A DNA stretch of 64,000 nucleotides from Bradyrhizobium diazoefficiens (GCF_016616885.1 NZ_CP067102.1:4368501-4432500); one strand, 5' to 3'; shown: positions 53,661 through 62,257, counted from the first letter of the stretch. Notes: generated from the letters alone by a model not told the origin. A program made the numbers and translations.

Positions 53661-54517
53661 CCGACGCGACGCTGAAGGACAGCGCCGTCCGCCGCCGCAT
53701 CAGCCTGCCGGCGATACCGGTCTCGGTCGCGATCGCGGTCACCTGGATCGTCGTCATGCTGGTGATCGCGGCGTTTGCCGAGAAGATCGCACCTTACGGC
53801 TACACCCAGCTCGACCTGCGCCACCGGCTCTCAGCGCCCGGCAATGTCACGCATTGGCTCGGCACCGACGAGCTCGGCCGCGACGTGCTGTCGCGGCTGC
53901 TCGTGTCGATCCGCATCTCGCTGCTGATCGCATTCGGCGCGACCGCGATCTCGGCGGTCGTCGGCACCACGCTCGGCTTCCTCGCCGCGCATTTTCGGGG
54001 CGTGGTCGAGCAGTTCGTCCTGATGCTGACCGACTTCCAGGCCAGCATGCCGTTCCTGATCATGGCCCTCGCAGTGCTCGCCTTCTTCGGCAACTCGCTG
54101 CCGCTGCTCATCGGCCTGATGGGCCTGTTCGGCTGGGAGCGCTACGCCCGCATCGCCCGCGGCCTCGCCATCTCCGCCAACGCGCAGGGCTATGCGGCCG
54201 CCGTCCGCCAGTTAGGGGCGACGCCGACGCGGATTTACCTGCGGCACATCCTGCCCAACATCGCCTCGACCCTGATCGTCTCGACCACGCTGGTCTTCCC
54301 CGAGGTGATCCTGATGGAGTCGGGCCTGTCCTTCCTCGGCCTCGGCGTGCAGCCGCCAATGACCAGCCTCGGCAACATGGTCGGTTACGGCCGCGAGTAC
54401 CTGACCCGCGCCCCCTGGATCATGCTGGCGCCGGCCACCACGATCGTCGTGACCACGCTGGCTGTCTCCGTGATCGGCGACTGGCTGCGCGACCGGCTCG
54501 ATCCGACGCTGCAATAG
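53657..54517 (+). CDS. Peptide-type ABC transporter permease (DppC-like)
   Basis: The 286-residue permease has an N-terminal helix, then the DppC/OppC marker HWLGTDELGRDVLSRLLVSIRISLLIAFGAT near residue 65, and the EAA loop AQGYAAAVRQLGATPTRIYLRHILPN. It ends the operon. The start ATG overlaps the DppB-like stop (ATGA). No terminator is evident before ilvD, 162 bases downstream. Confidence 0.93.
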   Translation: MTDATLKDSAVRRRISLPAIPVSVAIAVTWIVVMLVIAAFAEKIAPYGYTQLDLRHRLSAPGNVTHWLGTDELGRDVLSRLLVSIRISLLIAFGATAISAVVGTTLGFLAAHFRGVVEQFVLMLTDFQASMPFLIMALAVLAFFGNSLPLLIGLMGLFGWERYARIARGLAISANAQGYAAAVRQLGATPTRIYLRHILPNIASTLIVSTTLVFPEVILMESGLSFLGLGVQPPMTSLGNMVGYGREYLTRAPWIMLAPATTIVVTTLAVSVIGDWLRDRLDPTLQ

Positions 54518-54679
54518 GCCGCGCCGGGAGCAGGGGAGGCCTGCACGGGGCCAATCCGGGCCTGTCAGGGGCAAGTTCTCGTTGCGCCAGCCCATCCTGT
54601 GCGCTATCCGGCCGGAAAGGCCTGAGGCGGCTCCATATTTTCGCGCCCGGCCGATGCAAACCCGAGGACGGAAACCGCC

Positions 54680-56530
54680 ATGCCAGCCTATCGCTCCCGC
54701 ACCACCACCCACGGCCGCAACATGGCGGGCGCCCGCGGCCTCTGGCGCGCGACGGGCATGAAGGACGGCGATTTCGGCAAGCCGATCATCGCGGTCGTCA
54801 ACTCCTTCACCCAGTTCGTGCCCGGCCACGTCCACCTGAAGGACCTCGGCCAGCTCGTCGCCCGCGAGATCGAGCAGGCCGGCGGTGTGGCGAAAGAGTT
54901 CAACACCATCGCGGTGGATGACGGCATCGCCATGGGCCATGACGGCATGCTCTATAGCCTGCCGTCGCGCGAGCTGATCGCCGACAGCGTCGAGTACATG
55001 GCCAACGCGCATTGCGCCGACGGCCTCGTCTGCATCTCCAATTGCGACAAGATCACGCCCGGCATGCTGATGGCTGCGCTGCGGCTCAACATCCCCGCTG
55101 TGTTCGTCTCGGGCGGCCCGATGGAGGCCGGCAAGGTCAAGCTGCAGGGCAAGACCAAGGCCGTCGACCTCATCGACGCCATGGTGGCGGCGGCCGACTC
55201 CAAGGTCAGCGACGAGGACGTCAAGGTGATCGAGCGCTCGGCGTGCCCGACCTGCGGCTCCTGCTCGGGCATGTTCACCGCCAATTCTATGAACTGCCTG
55301 ACCGAGGCGCTCGGCCTGGCGCTGCCCGGCAACGGCACCGTGGTTGCGACCCACGCCGATCGCAAGCGCCTGTTCGTCGAGGCCGGTCACACCATCGTCG
55401 ATCTCGTCCGCCGCTATTACGAGCAGGAGGATGCGTCCGTGCTGCCGCGCAACGTCGCGAATTCTAGGGCGTTCGAGAACGCGATGACGCTCGACATCGC
55501 GATGGGCGGCTCCACCAACACCGTGCTGCATCTGCTGGCCGCCGCCCATGAAGGGCAGATCGCATTCACCATGCAGGACATCGACCGGCTGTCGCGGCGC
55601 GTGCCGGTGCTCTGCAAGGTTGCCCCATCAGTCGCCGACGTTCACGTCGAGGACGTGCATCGCGCCGGCGGCATTTTGGGCATTCTCGGCGAGCTCGACC
55701 GCGCCGGCCTGATCGACACGTCGGTCTCGACCGTGCACGCGCCGACCATGAACGAGGCGCTGGAGCGCTGGGACATCAAGCGCTCCAAGAGCGAAGCGGT
55801 GCGCACGTTCTATCGCGCTTCGCCCGGCGGCATCCCGACCCAGGTCCCCTTCAGCCAGGAGCGCCGCTACGACGAGCTCGATGTCGACCGTGAGAAGGGC
55901 GTGGTGCGTAACCTCGAGCACGCCTTCAGCAAGGACGGCGGTCTCGCCGTGCTCTACGGCAACCTCGCGCAGGACGGCTGCATCGTGAAGACCGCGGGCG
56001 TCGACTCTTCGATCCTGACATTCTCCGGTCCCGCGCGCGTGTTCGAGAGCCAGGACGCGGCCGTCGAAGGCATTCTGGGCGGCAAGGTCACGGCCGGCGA
56101 GATCGTGGTCATCATCTATGAAGGCCCGCGCGGCGGCCCTGGCATGCAGGAAATGCTGTATCCGACCAGCTATCTGAAATCGATGGGCCTCGGCAAGGCT
56201 TGCGCGCTCGTCACCGACGGACGCTTCTCCGGTGGTTCGTCCGGCTTGTCGATCGGCCATCTCTCGCCGGAAGCAGCCGAAGGCGGCAACATCGGTCTGG
56301 TGCGGACCGGCGATCGTATCGCCATCGACATTCCGAACCGCAGCATCAACCTGGAGGTTTCCGACGAGGAGCTCGCCAGCCGCCGTGCGGCGGAGGAGGC
56401 AAAGGGCGATGCCGCCTGGCAGCCCGCCCCGCGCAAGCGCAACGTCTCGACCGCGCTGCAGGCCTACGCTGCGCTCACCACCAGCGCAGCTCGCGGCGCC
56501 GTGCGTGAAGTGAAGCGGCGCACGAAGTAG
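54680..56530 (+). CDS. ilvD: Dihydroxy-acid dehydratase IlvD
   Basis: This 616-residue Fe-S dehydratase catalyses the third step of valine/isoleucine synthesis, converting 2,3-dihydroxy acids to 2-keto acids. Cluster cysteines are in SNCDKITPG (near 124) and [16 protein letters not shown] (near 197). Further markers are [41 protein letters not shown] [23 protein letters not shown] and [14 protein letters not shown]. The sequence is complete. The preceding 160 bases show no obvious leader peptide. It ends before a strong hairpin. Confidence 0.97.
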   Translation: MPAYRSRTTTHGRNMAGARGLWRATGMKDGDFGKPIIAVVNSFTQFVPGHVHLKDLGQLVAREIEQAGGVAKEFNTIAVDDGIAMGHDGMLYSLPSRELIADSVEYMANAHCADGLVCISNCDKITPGMLMAALRLNIPAVFVSGGPMEAGKVKLQGKTKAVDLIDAMVAAADSKVSDEDVKVIERSACPTCGSCSGMFTANSMNCLTEALGLALPGNGTVVATHADRKRLFVEAGHTIVDLVRRYYEQEDASVLPRNVANSRAFENAMTLDIAMGGSTNTVLHLLAAAHEGQIAFTMQDIDRLSRRVPVLCKVAPSVADVHVEDVHRAGGILGILGELDRAGLIDTSVSTVHAPTMNEALERWDIKRSKSEAVRTFYRASPGGIPTQVPFSQERRYDELDVDREKGVVRNLEHAFSKDGGLAVLYGNLAQDGCIVKTAGVDSSILTFSGPARVFESQDAAVEGILGGKVTAGEIVVIIYEGPRGGPGMQEMLYPTSYLKSMGLGKACALVTDGRFSGGSSGLSIGHLSPEAAEGGNIGLVRTGDRIAIDIPNRSINLEVSDEELASRRAAEEAKGDAAWQPAPRKRNVSTALQAYAALTTSAARGAVREVKRRTK

Positions 56531-56597
56531 AAGCGACTTTGCGCAGGCGTGATCGCGAACCTCACGATCACGCGACGTGCATGGTCAACAGATTCTG

Positions 56598-56622
56598 AAC
56601 GGCCGGCGAAAGCCGGCCGTTC
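56598..56622 (+). terminator. Hairpin after ilvD
   Basis: AACGGCCGGC-GAAA-GCCGGCCGTT is a perfect 10-bp GC-rich stem with a GNRA-type tetraloop, about 70 bases after the ilvD stop. The tail CGCATT is not T-rich, so it may act as an RNA 3'-end stabiliser or a weak terminator. Confidence 0.6.
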
Positions 56623-56724
56623 GCATTAAGGATGCCTCGACGAACTTCGGCAGCCCAGGATTCTGCGGCATATACTGGCAGCGACCTTCGCAAATCCATT
56701 TTGGGCAACTGGGGCACCAAGCTA

Positions 56725-57102
56725 ATGTCTCGTACTCTTGCTGTCGTTTTCTCCACGGCCGTCGCTGCTATTGCCATGACGACCGCGGCCTCCGCCGGCT
56801 GCTACAATTGCTACGCGCCGCCGCAGCCGTGCACGACCTGCTATCAACAGCAATACGTCGCGCCGCAATACCGCGCCGTCGACGAGACCGTGATGGTGTC
56901 GCCAGGTGCGACCGTCGCGCATCGCACGCCGGCGCAGTATCGCACCGTGATGGTTCCGCAGACCGTGATGGTGGCGCCGCCTGGTGTCCAGTACGAACGG
57001 ATTCCGCCGCAATACGCCACGCGCCAGCGCGTCGAGATGGTCTCGCCGGGCTATTCCTATTACGCGCCGGTGGCGCCGAGCTGCGCGTCCTGCGGCTACT
57101 GA
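56725..57102 (+). CDS. Small Cys/Tyr/Pro-rich secreted protein
   Basis: The 125-residue protein has a signal peptide at about 1-24 (ending AASAGC). The mature part is rich in Cys, Tyr, Pro and Gln (CYNCYAPPQPCTTCYQQQ at the front, ...PSCASCGY at the end), with repeated VMVxPP- and PAQYRTVMV-type segments. Similar low-complexity envelope-facing proteins occur in rhizobia; the function is unknown. I chose ATG 56725, directly before the signal-like segment; an in-frame ATG 31 codons upstream is less likely. A strong terminator follows. Confidence 0.7.
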   Translation: MSRTLAVVFSTAVAAIAMTTAASAGCYNCYAPPQPCTTCYQQQYVAPQYRAVDETVMVSPGATVAHRTPAQYRTVMVPQTVMVAPPGVQYERIPPQYATRQRVEMVSPGYSYYAPVAPSCASCGY

Positions 57103-57141
57103 GCCAACGCAACAACAAGCAAGCGCAACAAACAGACCTCG

Positions 57142-57176
57142 CGCGGTGCCCCCAAAAGGGCGCCGCGTTTTCTTTT
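57142..57176 (+). terminator. Rho-independent terminator of the Cys/Tyr-rich protein gene
   Basis: CGCGGTGCCC and GGGCGCCGCG pair (10 bp, one G-T) with a 6-base loop, followed by TTTTCTTTT, 39 bases after the stop. A second hairpin, CGAGGCCCGG/CCGGGCCTCG, lies at 57192-57229. The rest of the gap to 57415 shows no gene. Confidence 0.9.
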
Positions 57177-57415
57177 GCGGACAGAACCAAACGAGGCCCG
57201 GACATGGAGGTGAATCCACCCGGGCCTCGCGACCGGCGACACCCTGGGTGGCATCGCCAGTCCTGACCGAGGCTAGAGGACCAAACTGACGCGCGCCTGA
57301 CAGGTCCCGTGCCAACGAAAAGGCAGGGCAGGCGGCGCGAGCAGCCCAACTTCGCGTTGCCTTGCGCGGCCGACTACGTTAAGCGACAGCCATTCCGGAC
57401 CTGCATTCCGGACCT

Positions 57416-57457
57416 GGAAGGGTGGCCGAGTGGTTTAAGGCATCAGTCTTGAAATTC
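57416..57457 (+). pseudogene. Truncated tRNA-Ser 5' half (integration scar)
   Basis: The first 27 bases, beginning GGAAGGGTGGCCGAGTGGTT, are identical to the intact tRNA-Ser at 59453. The next three bases differ, GTCTTGAAA of the anticodon loop is again identical, and similarity then ends. The 3' half (variable arm, T arm, acceptor) is missing, so this is a scar and not a working tRNA. It marks the left end of the accessory region. Confidence 0.8.
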
Positions 57458-57633
57458 AGGAACGGCCATCCCGGTGTATGCCGACGCCAATCGTTTGGTT
57501 CATGGTCGAGCTGTGGCTACGAATGCCGGCGGGCTGATTTTTCCACACCCACGACCGGCAGTAGCTCGCGCTCAATCCGAGCCGCTAGGAATCGACAATT
57601 TGCGAGCTGCTTGGCGTCCGGCTTTGATGCGGC

Positions 57634-57984
57634 ATGTCTCGCTCTATTCGACGTCACACACCAACGCACGCCGGCGGCCGGCCGACCAAGATCACCTTCG
57701 GCGAGATGCGCGAGATGGGTGTGCGCGGCGTCCTGGTCTACTGCCACTGCGGGCATCACATTGAGCTGAGTGCCGATCGCTGCCCGGACGAGCTGCGGCT
57801 GTCCGATCTCGAGCCGCGGTTTGTCTGCCAAGGCTGCGGATCACGCGGCGCTGACGTTCGGCCCGACTTCGAGCGGGGTAAGCCGCAGATTGCAGCGATG
57901 GGGTATCGGCAAACGGGGCCTAAAGACGGCCCCGGCCGGGGGGCTTTAAGGGTGATGTGGCCGGGGCCGCTGGAGGTTGCCTGA
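57634..57984 (+). CDS. Hypothetical Cys4-type protein common in Bradyrhizobium islands
   Basis: The 116-residue protein has GGRPTKITFGEMREMGVRGVLVYCHCGHHIELSADRCPDELRLSDLEPRFVCQGCGSRGADVRPDF. The CHCGHH and CQGC clusters make a CxC/CxxC zinc-ribbon-like fold. The 'LSDLEPRFVCxxCGxRGADVRPDF' tail is recurrent in Bradyrhizobium accessory regions from memory. It may bind DNA or RNA; function unknown. The C terminus is of low complexity (GPKDGPGRGALRVMWPGPLEV). Confidence 0.65.
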   Translation: MSRSIRRHTPTHAGGRPTKITFGEMREMGVRGVLVYCHCGHHIELSADRCPDELRLSDLEPRFVCQGCGSRGADVRPDFERGKPQIAAMGYRQTGPKDGPGRGALRVMWPGPLEVA

Positions 57985-58023
57985 TGAGATCACCAAGCTT
58001 CTCAGCCTAGACAAATTCCGCCC

Positions 58024-58230
58024 TTAAGCTCTGTTCGCCTTCAGATGTTCCTCCTCAGGGAACGCGCTGCCCATCAAGGTCTGCTTGATGAGGTGCGCTT
58101 GTTCTTCGGTCAAATTTTCCGCAAACTTCGTACCAATCAATGCCGAGCCTTTTCGTTGTCGATCGTACACCATCCAGCCCTTGCCACCCTGACGAACCAA
58201 AAATCTGGATTGCAAAGTGTTGTCGCTCAT
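58024..58230 (-). CDS. Hypothetical small protein (68 aa)
   Basis: The ORF MSDNTLQSRFLVRQGGKGWM followed by VYDRQRKGSALIGTKFAENLTEEQAHLI has a beta-hairpin then a helix-rich tail (KQTLMGSAFPEEEHLKANRA). I chose ATG 58230 because residues upstream of it are not protein-like. The Shine-Dalgarno is weak. Similar short proteins occur scattered in rhizobial genomes. No function is proposed. Confidence 0.5.
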   Translation of the reverse strand: MSDNTLQSRFLVRQGGKGWMVYDRQRKGSALIGTKFAENLTEEQAHLIKQTLMGSAFPEEEHLKANRA

Positions 58231-58324
58231 CGGGAACGAACCTGCCAAAAAACTCGACAAAGGGCGGCGGGGAACAACATGCACGTAGCTCGCTAGTTCC
58301 GCCGCCTCGTTTGAAGATGTTTTA

Positions 58325-58522
58325 TCACCGCCACATCGTAGGTTGGTTCAGAGCCTTGCGACCCGCCGTTCTCAACACGTCGGTCGAAACTTGACCCTGT
58401 GCCGCGGCCTCAAGGAGCTTCGACGCAACGTGCGTTCTCGCACCGGTTTCGCTGACGGGGATATTTTCGCAAACCTCCTCAAGCACCGCTCTGAGGAGCG
58501 CAGTGGTTTCCATGTCGAACAT
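58325..58522 (-). CDS. Hypothetical small helical protein (65 aa)
   Basis: METTALLRAVLEEVCENIPV and a second helix ASKLLEAAAQGQVSTDVLRTAGRKAL, ending in the conserved-looking tail NQPTMWR. The pattern is frequent in Bradyrhizobium accessory regions. The first ATG at 58522 or Met4 at 58513 may be the start. It is soluble, and no partner is evident. Confidence 0.6.
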   Translation of the reverse strand: MFDMETTALLRAVLEEVCENIPVSETGARTHVASKLLEAAAQGQVSTDVLRTAGRKALNQPTMWR

Positions 58523-58706
58523 GCATCAACCCCACAAAATACTAAGAGGACGGGGGACACCGCACGAGCGGAGTATGTTCGCTCGGCGGCCTCCCCGAAA
58601 TGCATTCCAGTCTGGGCACTGAAATCCCAGCGTCCCATCTTGCCATTCCAATTTTAAGTTTTTGTGACCCGACGAGCCCTCGTTTCTTAGCGATGCTCTA
58701 GCGGCG

Positions 58707-59040
58707 TCAGGCGCATGGGCACATTTCCGGCGCCTGCTGCATCGCCTCGTCCGGGTCACCGTCCTCCCGGTCGCAGTCGTCGGCCCCAAGGTCAAGGGGC
58801 AGGCACCAAACCGAAACCTGCCGGTAGCTCCTTTCTTGGTTCGTCATCCGATCGAAAGAACCAAGCGACGGCTCCGAGTCGCCGCCTTCCTCTCGCTCGT
58901 CCTGCTCCTCGAGTTCGGTCATAACATAGGGATCGGACTGATCCAGGAAGGTGATCAGTCGATGGATCTCGGCGCGTGCCTCTTTCCTGAGTCTGGCGAG
59001 GTCGGTGAGGGCGGCTTGCCTCTGGCGCGTCCTGCAAGCA
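58707..59040 (-). pseudogene. C-terminal remnant of a hypothetical regulator-like gene
   Basis: On the minus strand the frame carries RQRQAALTDLARLRKEARAEIHRLITFLDQSDPYVMTELEEQDEREEGGDSEPSLGSFDRMTNQE, a pattern I recall as repeatedly encoded in Bradyrhizobium genomes with an N-terminal helix upstream. Here the upstream part runs into sequence antisense to the integrase remnant, so the N-terminal portion is probably replaced. The open frame itself extends to 59219, but residues beyond about 59040 look non-coding. The boundary is approximate. Confidence 0.45.
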
Positions 59041-59382
59041 GAGGAGCTGCTTCGTCTTGGCGTGCGCGGTGACGACGACCGGCATGTGGTCACCGAGGCG
59101 GACGGTTCACCGCTCCAGCCCCGCAGCCTCACGCATGCGGTTTCTGAGTTCCTGAAGGAATGGCGCGTCACTTCTGCACGGCCTCCGGCACAGCCACGCC
59201 AGCCACATGCTGGCCTCAAACATCCATCCCAAGATCGTCCAAGAGCGGCTAGGCCATTCCTCGATCGCGATCACGATGGACATTTTACAGCCACCTGATG
59301 CCGAACGTGCAGGGTGGGGCCGCGGCGGCGGTTGACGACGCCATGCGTGCCGCCATAAAGAAGCGAACCGACGACGTTGGGT
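58951..59382 (+). pseudogene. Tyrosine recombinase (phage/ICE integrase) C-terminal remnant, frameshifted
   Basis: Three plus-strand frames together spell an integrase C-terminal half: QAEELLRLGVRGDDDRHVVTEADGSPLQPRSLT, then after a frameshift HGLRHSHASHMLASNIHPKIVQERLGHSSIAITMDI (HxLRHxxA box, second His and GHSS), then after another frameshift YSHLMPNVQGGAAAAVDDAMRAAI. The box R-H and the catalytic Tyr context are recognisable, but frame breaks near 59175 and 59283 make it a pseudogene. The N-terminal half is missing. It lies next to tRNA-Ser, as expected of an integrase gene. Confidence 0.8.
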
Positions 59383-59452
59383 AGCAAAGCGGTAGCAGAG
59401 TCCACGAAACGTTCTCTGCGAAGCGACGAAAAGCTAAACAATTTCAAAGTCC

Positions 59453-59542
59453 GGAAGGGTGGCCGAGTGGTTTAAGGCACCGGTCTTGAAAACCGGCGTG
59501 CCCGCAAGGGTACCGTGGGTTCGAATCCCACCCCTTCCGCCA
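59453..59542 (+). tRNA. tRNA-Ser (UGA anticodon)
   Basis: A complete 90-base tRNA, beginning GGAAGGGTGGCCGAGTGG, with GG box near the A arm, an anticodon stem CCGGT/ACCGG around CTTGAAA (anticodon TGA), a long variable arm (CGTGCCCGCAAGGGTACCG), a T arm TGGGTTCGAATCCCA and 3' ACCCCTTCC-G-CCA with CCA encoded. Acceptor stem GGAAGGG pairs with CCCTTCC. The 5' half is duplicated as a scar at 57416. Confidence 0.96.
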
Positions 59543-59672
59543 GTAAATCAATTTAAGCAACTGAAATTATTGTAGAAATTAAATTGTTTGCGCCGACGGC
59601 CCTAGCGCGGGCCCTAGCAAATGTTTAGTCGTCTTCCTCGCCGGTGGATGATCCCAAGAGGAGAGTGATGCC

Positions 59673-59909
59673 ATGGAAGAAATGCCGCTCAAAACCGCTG
59701 AAGAGCTTGAGGCAGAATGCCTCCGCCTGCTTCACGCGAACATGACAACGCGGGAGATCCAGCGCGTCGGGATAGTCCGAACTCATGCCGACGGCAGCGG
59801 GCCGAATTGGACGTATAACCAACTCTATCCCGAGCCGACGCCGATCGGAAAACACGATGCGCATGGCATCATCGCGTCTGTTGCTGGCAAGTGGGCGCTC
59901 GTTGCCTGA
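59673..59909 (+). CDS. Hypothetical protein of the accessory region (78 aa)
   Basis: The protein has MPLKTAEELEAECLRLLHANMTTREIQRVGIVR, then GPNWTYNQLYPEPTPIGKHDAHGIIASVAGKWAL. This 'LKTA.EL..EC.RLL......TRDIQ.V.I.R....GPNW' layout recurs among Bradyrhizobium hypothetical proteins. It is a short helical protein with a beta-like tail. It is the first gene downstream of the tRNA-Ser. No function known. Confidence 0.6.
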   Translation: MEEMPLKTAEELEAECLRLLHANMTTREIQRVGIVRTHADGSGPNWTYNQLYPEPTPIGKHDAHGIIASVAGKWALVA

Positions 59910-60114
59910 CGGCTAGGATCGCCCCGCCAACACCCTGGTGCCATACGCAGCCCGGCAAGGCTGTTCGGCGGGAGTTCTCACGCGCTCGACGGCTATACCG
60001 CAGCGGCGTGGCGAAGCCTCGATTGACTCTCACCTGTGAATAACTGCGCCTATTAACCCCGCGCCGCTTTGACGATGGCATCCTCGTGGCCCGCGCGAAT
60101 CGGAGCTGCCTACC

Positions 60115-60774
60115 ATGCCTGACGACACCAAAAAGTGGCAGGATCATCCGGTCCTAATTGCGATCTGCAGCGGCGCTGCTGCGCTGATTTTCGCGCAGAC
60201 TGTGATCTTCCCAACGATGACGGCGTCGCTTCAAAACGAAGTAACGGCGGCGCGCTCCCAAGCGCAAGAGGTTGCGACTGTAAAGGAGCAACTTAAGAAA
60301 GCGACCGACGAAACCGCGAAGGCCAAGCTTGACCTCAAAGCAGCCCAGCTCATCAACGTGTTCTCGGCGGGCAACCCTTATCCAATTGGCTTGGATAAGG
60401 TTAGGATCGGAGACGGCCTCGACGCTATCCTCGGGAATTTTCCTGAGGCATCCGTCAAGAAAAATACGCCGTCCTATTGGTCCGTTAATCTGGACCACGC
60501 GGCGTTTAGGGAGGTTGTGTATTATTTTGATCAGCCGACGTCGAGGAACTTGAAGGACAGAAGAATCCGAGCTTTGCTTTTTTTCACAAGTGACCGATCT
60601 TCCGGGGTTATCCGCGGAAAATTAACCGCAGCCCTCGGCAATCCTTCCATATCAGGTCCAAAACCGGATTGTGTTGTGTGGACGTTGAGCAATGACCTTT
60701 TCGTTAGAGCGGACGCCTCCGATTCGCTCTTTATTGCAAACACCCCACCGAGTTGCACTGTCGAGGAGAAGTAG
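60115..60774 (+). CDS. Hypothetical membrane-anchored coiled-coil protein
   Basis: The 219-residue protein has an N-terminal cytoplasmic tail, one hydrophobic helix (VLIAICSGAAALIFAQTVIF), and a coiled-coil (about 35-78, NEVTAARSQAQEVATVKEQLKKATDETAKAKLDLKAAQ). A C-terminal domain follows with SVNLDHAAFREVVYYFD and a possible disulfide pair (PDCVVW and PSCTV). It is probably membrane-anchored with the C-terminal domain outside. No family recognised. AT content is higher than the core genes', consistent with a transferred region. Confidence 0.6.
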   Translation: MPDDTKKWQDHPVLIAICSGAAALIFAQTVIFPTMTASLQNEVTAARSQAQEVATVKEQLKKATDETAKAKLDLKAAQLINVFSAGNPYPIGLDKVRIGDGLDAILGNFPEASVKKNTPSYWSVNLDHAAFREVVYYFDQPTSRNLKDRRIRALLFFTSDRSSGVIRGKLTAALGNPSISGPKPDCVVWTLSNDLFVRADASDSLFIANTPPSCTVEEK

Positions 60775-61027
60775 ACCAGCGTTGCCGGGCTCCTGATGCC
60801 CGGGAGGCGGCCGCGCTGCTCAAGGCAGCACGGCCGCCTCCCATTCCGCGATCGTTGATGCATCACGACAGTCGGTGAGGAGCTGCGGGCTACAGCTTGT
60901 TACCGCCCACGCGATTGTGAGCTTGTTACCGACTAGCCTGCAGGCTCGTCTTTAGGTTAGTCCGTATCCGTCCAGAAAGTGCTTTGCCGTCCATGATCCG
61001 GGTTTGACCGGGTCGGAAGGCGACGTC

Positions 61028-61396
61028 ATGCAAGAACAACAGCCCTTAGCGCCACAGCCCGTAGCGCAGATGGCGTTCTCGGTCCCGGCAGCCTTCAAGG
61101 TTGCGGGTGTCGGGCGCACCAAGCAGCGGGCCGGTCTGCCCGAGGGGGACAACCACAGCAGGGTTGAGCATTGGCATTGGCATCCGATCATCGATAGCTA
61201 CCGAAAGGCGATCGCCAGGCTATTCTTAACTCCGGCTCACAGGCTGTCGGACGTCGCATGGAAGCAAAAGGCGCTGGCGGCTGAAGAGCACAAGCACACC
61301 GACTTATCGAGCGAGCGGATCGAGGCCGCAATCTCTCACGATATCGAATTCCTGGCTGCTCATCCGGCGCGCCGCAAGCGGGAGCGCTCGGCATGA
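61028..61396 (+). CDS. Hypothetical DNA-binding-like protein of the accessory region
   Basis: The 122-residue protein begins MQEQQPLAPQPVAQMAFSVPAAFKVAGVGRTKQR, in which FSVPAAFKVAGVGRT resembles the helix-turn-helix of excisionase/AlpA-type proteins. The second half, RLSDVAWKQKALAAEEHKHTDLSSERIEAAISHDIEFLAAHPARRKR, is a helical module I recall from Bradyrhizobium accessory proteins. An in-frame ATG at 61004 is the alternative start. It overlaps the next small ORF by 4 nt. Confidence 0.55.
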   Translation: MQEQQPLAPQPVAQMAFSVPAAFKVAGVGRTKQRAGLPEGDNHSRVEHWHWHPIIDSYRKAIARLFLTPAHRLSDVAWKQKALAAEEHKHTDLSSERIEAAISHDIEFLAAHPARRKRERSA

Positions 61397-61470
61397 AGCG
61401 TCGGCGCCGAGCTCACAGAAAGCGCGACCGGCAAAGGCTGATGGCGCACCGCCGGCGGCTGAAGCGATAA
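61393..61470 (+). CDS. Very basic 25-aa peptide ORF
   Basis: ATG overlaps the upstream stop (ATGA). The product has 12 Arg and 3 Lys in 25 residues, beginning MKRRRRAHRKRDRQRLMAHRR. It ends just before a GC-rich hairpin with TTTTT. Such extreme composition could bind nucleic acid or be an accident of GC-rich DNA. The coupled start and terminator support translation, but coding is not proven. Confidence 0.35.
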   Translation: MKRRRRAHRKRDRQRLMAHRRRLKR

Positions 61471-61476
61471 GAGCGG

Positions 61477-61507
61477 GGGCCGCCGGTTCACGCTGGCGCG
61501 CCTTTTT
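61477..61507 (+). terminator. Rho-independent terminator after the basic peptide
   Basis: GGGCCGCCGG pairs with CTGGCGCGCC (one bulge, one G-T) around TTCACG and is followed by TTTTT. It marks the end of the 61004-61470 transcript. Confidence 0.65.
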
Positions 61508-61560
61508 GCCGCCGTGGGGCGGCGATCGGTGATTGACCCGAACCTTGCCTTAGGGCACGA

Positions 61561-61818
61561 GTGGGTCTTTATCAGTGCATTCTTTGTGAGATGATTGTGG
61601 GTTATGAATCTACTCCCGTCTCGGTGGCGAGGCGCTTCGCGGTTTATTCGTTAGGAATTGCAGGCGGCGTGGGGCTCGCGCTGGTCGTCATCTTGGGCCT
61701 GTTTGACGAGGCTATCGAGATGCGATTGTACAGGAATTGCTTGAGGGCTTACCCGGAGCAATCGTTGGCCTGCCTAACCGAGGAACGTGCAGTGCGATTC
61801 GGATTTTACGTTCCGTAG
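61561..61818 (+). CDS. Hypothetical small membrane protein
   Basis: The 85-residue ORF has one hydrophobic segment (FAVYSLGIAGGVGLALVVILGL) after a short N-terminal region with two Cys (CILCEM), and a C-terminal part with two more Cys (RNCLRAYPEQSLACLTEE). It begins with GTG; an internal ATG at 61591 is possible. No family recognised. Confidence 0.4.
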   Translation: MGLYQCILCEMIVGYESTPVSVARRFAVYSLGIAGGVGLALVVILGLFDEAIEMRLYRNCLRAYPEQSLACLTEERAVRFGFYVP

Positions 61819-62002
61819 CGTGCTCGCCGCCAAATGCGACCGAGGTGCGTCCGTGCCAACAAGGAGCGCGAGAACGTCGGTCGCGAGGCAGCCAGAAGAA
61901 CCGTGGCTAGGACCGTAGATTACGAGCAGCGCAGCCGAAATAGGCGAGCAATTTCAGCAAAGTTGACAGGACACCCTTCCGCCAGTACCGCCGGACCGGC
62001 CG

Positions 62003-62257
62003 CTAATATCCGCGTCGCTCCTGCAACTTCCTTGTCCCAGGCTGCGCCTGCTGCCTGAATCTCACCCGTGGATTGATGTCACACGTCGTGTTCCACCGGC
62101 CGGATGCCGAGGCCAAGCATTGCTCCCGGGTCACGTACATGCACTCGCCGGGCCAGCCGAGATCGTCGCCAACGACACACCAGGGATAATCGCGCTCTGC
62201 GTGCGCAGCAGGAAGAGATCCCAGAAGGATCAGCAGGGCCAGGACTGTGGTACGCAT
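62003..62257 (-). CDS. DUF3551 family small secreted protein
   Basis: The 84-residue protein has a signal peptide (MRTTVLALLILLGSLPAAHA, about 1-20) and mature YPWCVVGDDLGWPGECMYVTREQCLASASGRWNTTCDINP. The YPWC, C...YVT..QC, SGR and NP patterns are diagnostic of DUF3551, an abundant family of small periplasmic Cys proteins in Bradyrhizobium. The four cysteines probably form two disulfides. Function unknown. The C-terminal tail (RFRQQAQPGTRKLQERRGY) is basic. Confidence 0.8.
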   Translation of the reverse strand: MRTTVLALLILLGSLPAAHAERDYPWCVVGDDLGWPGECMYVTREQCLASASGRWNTTCDINPRVRFRQQAQPGTRKLQERRGY

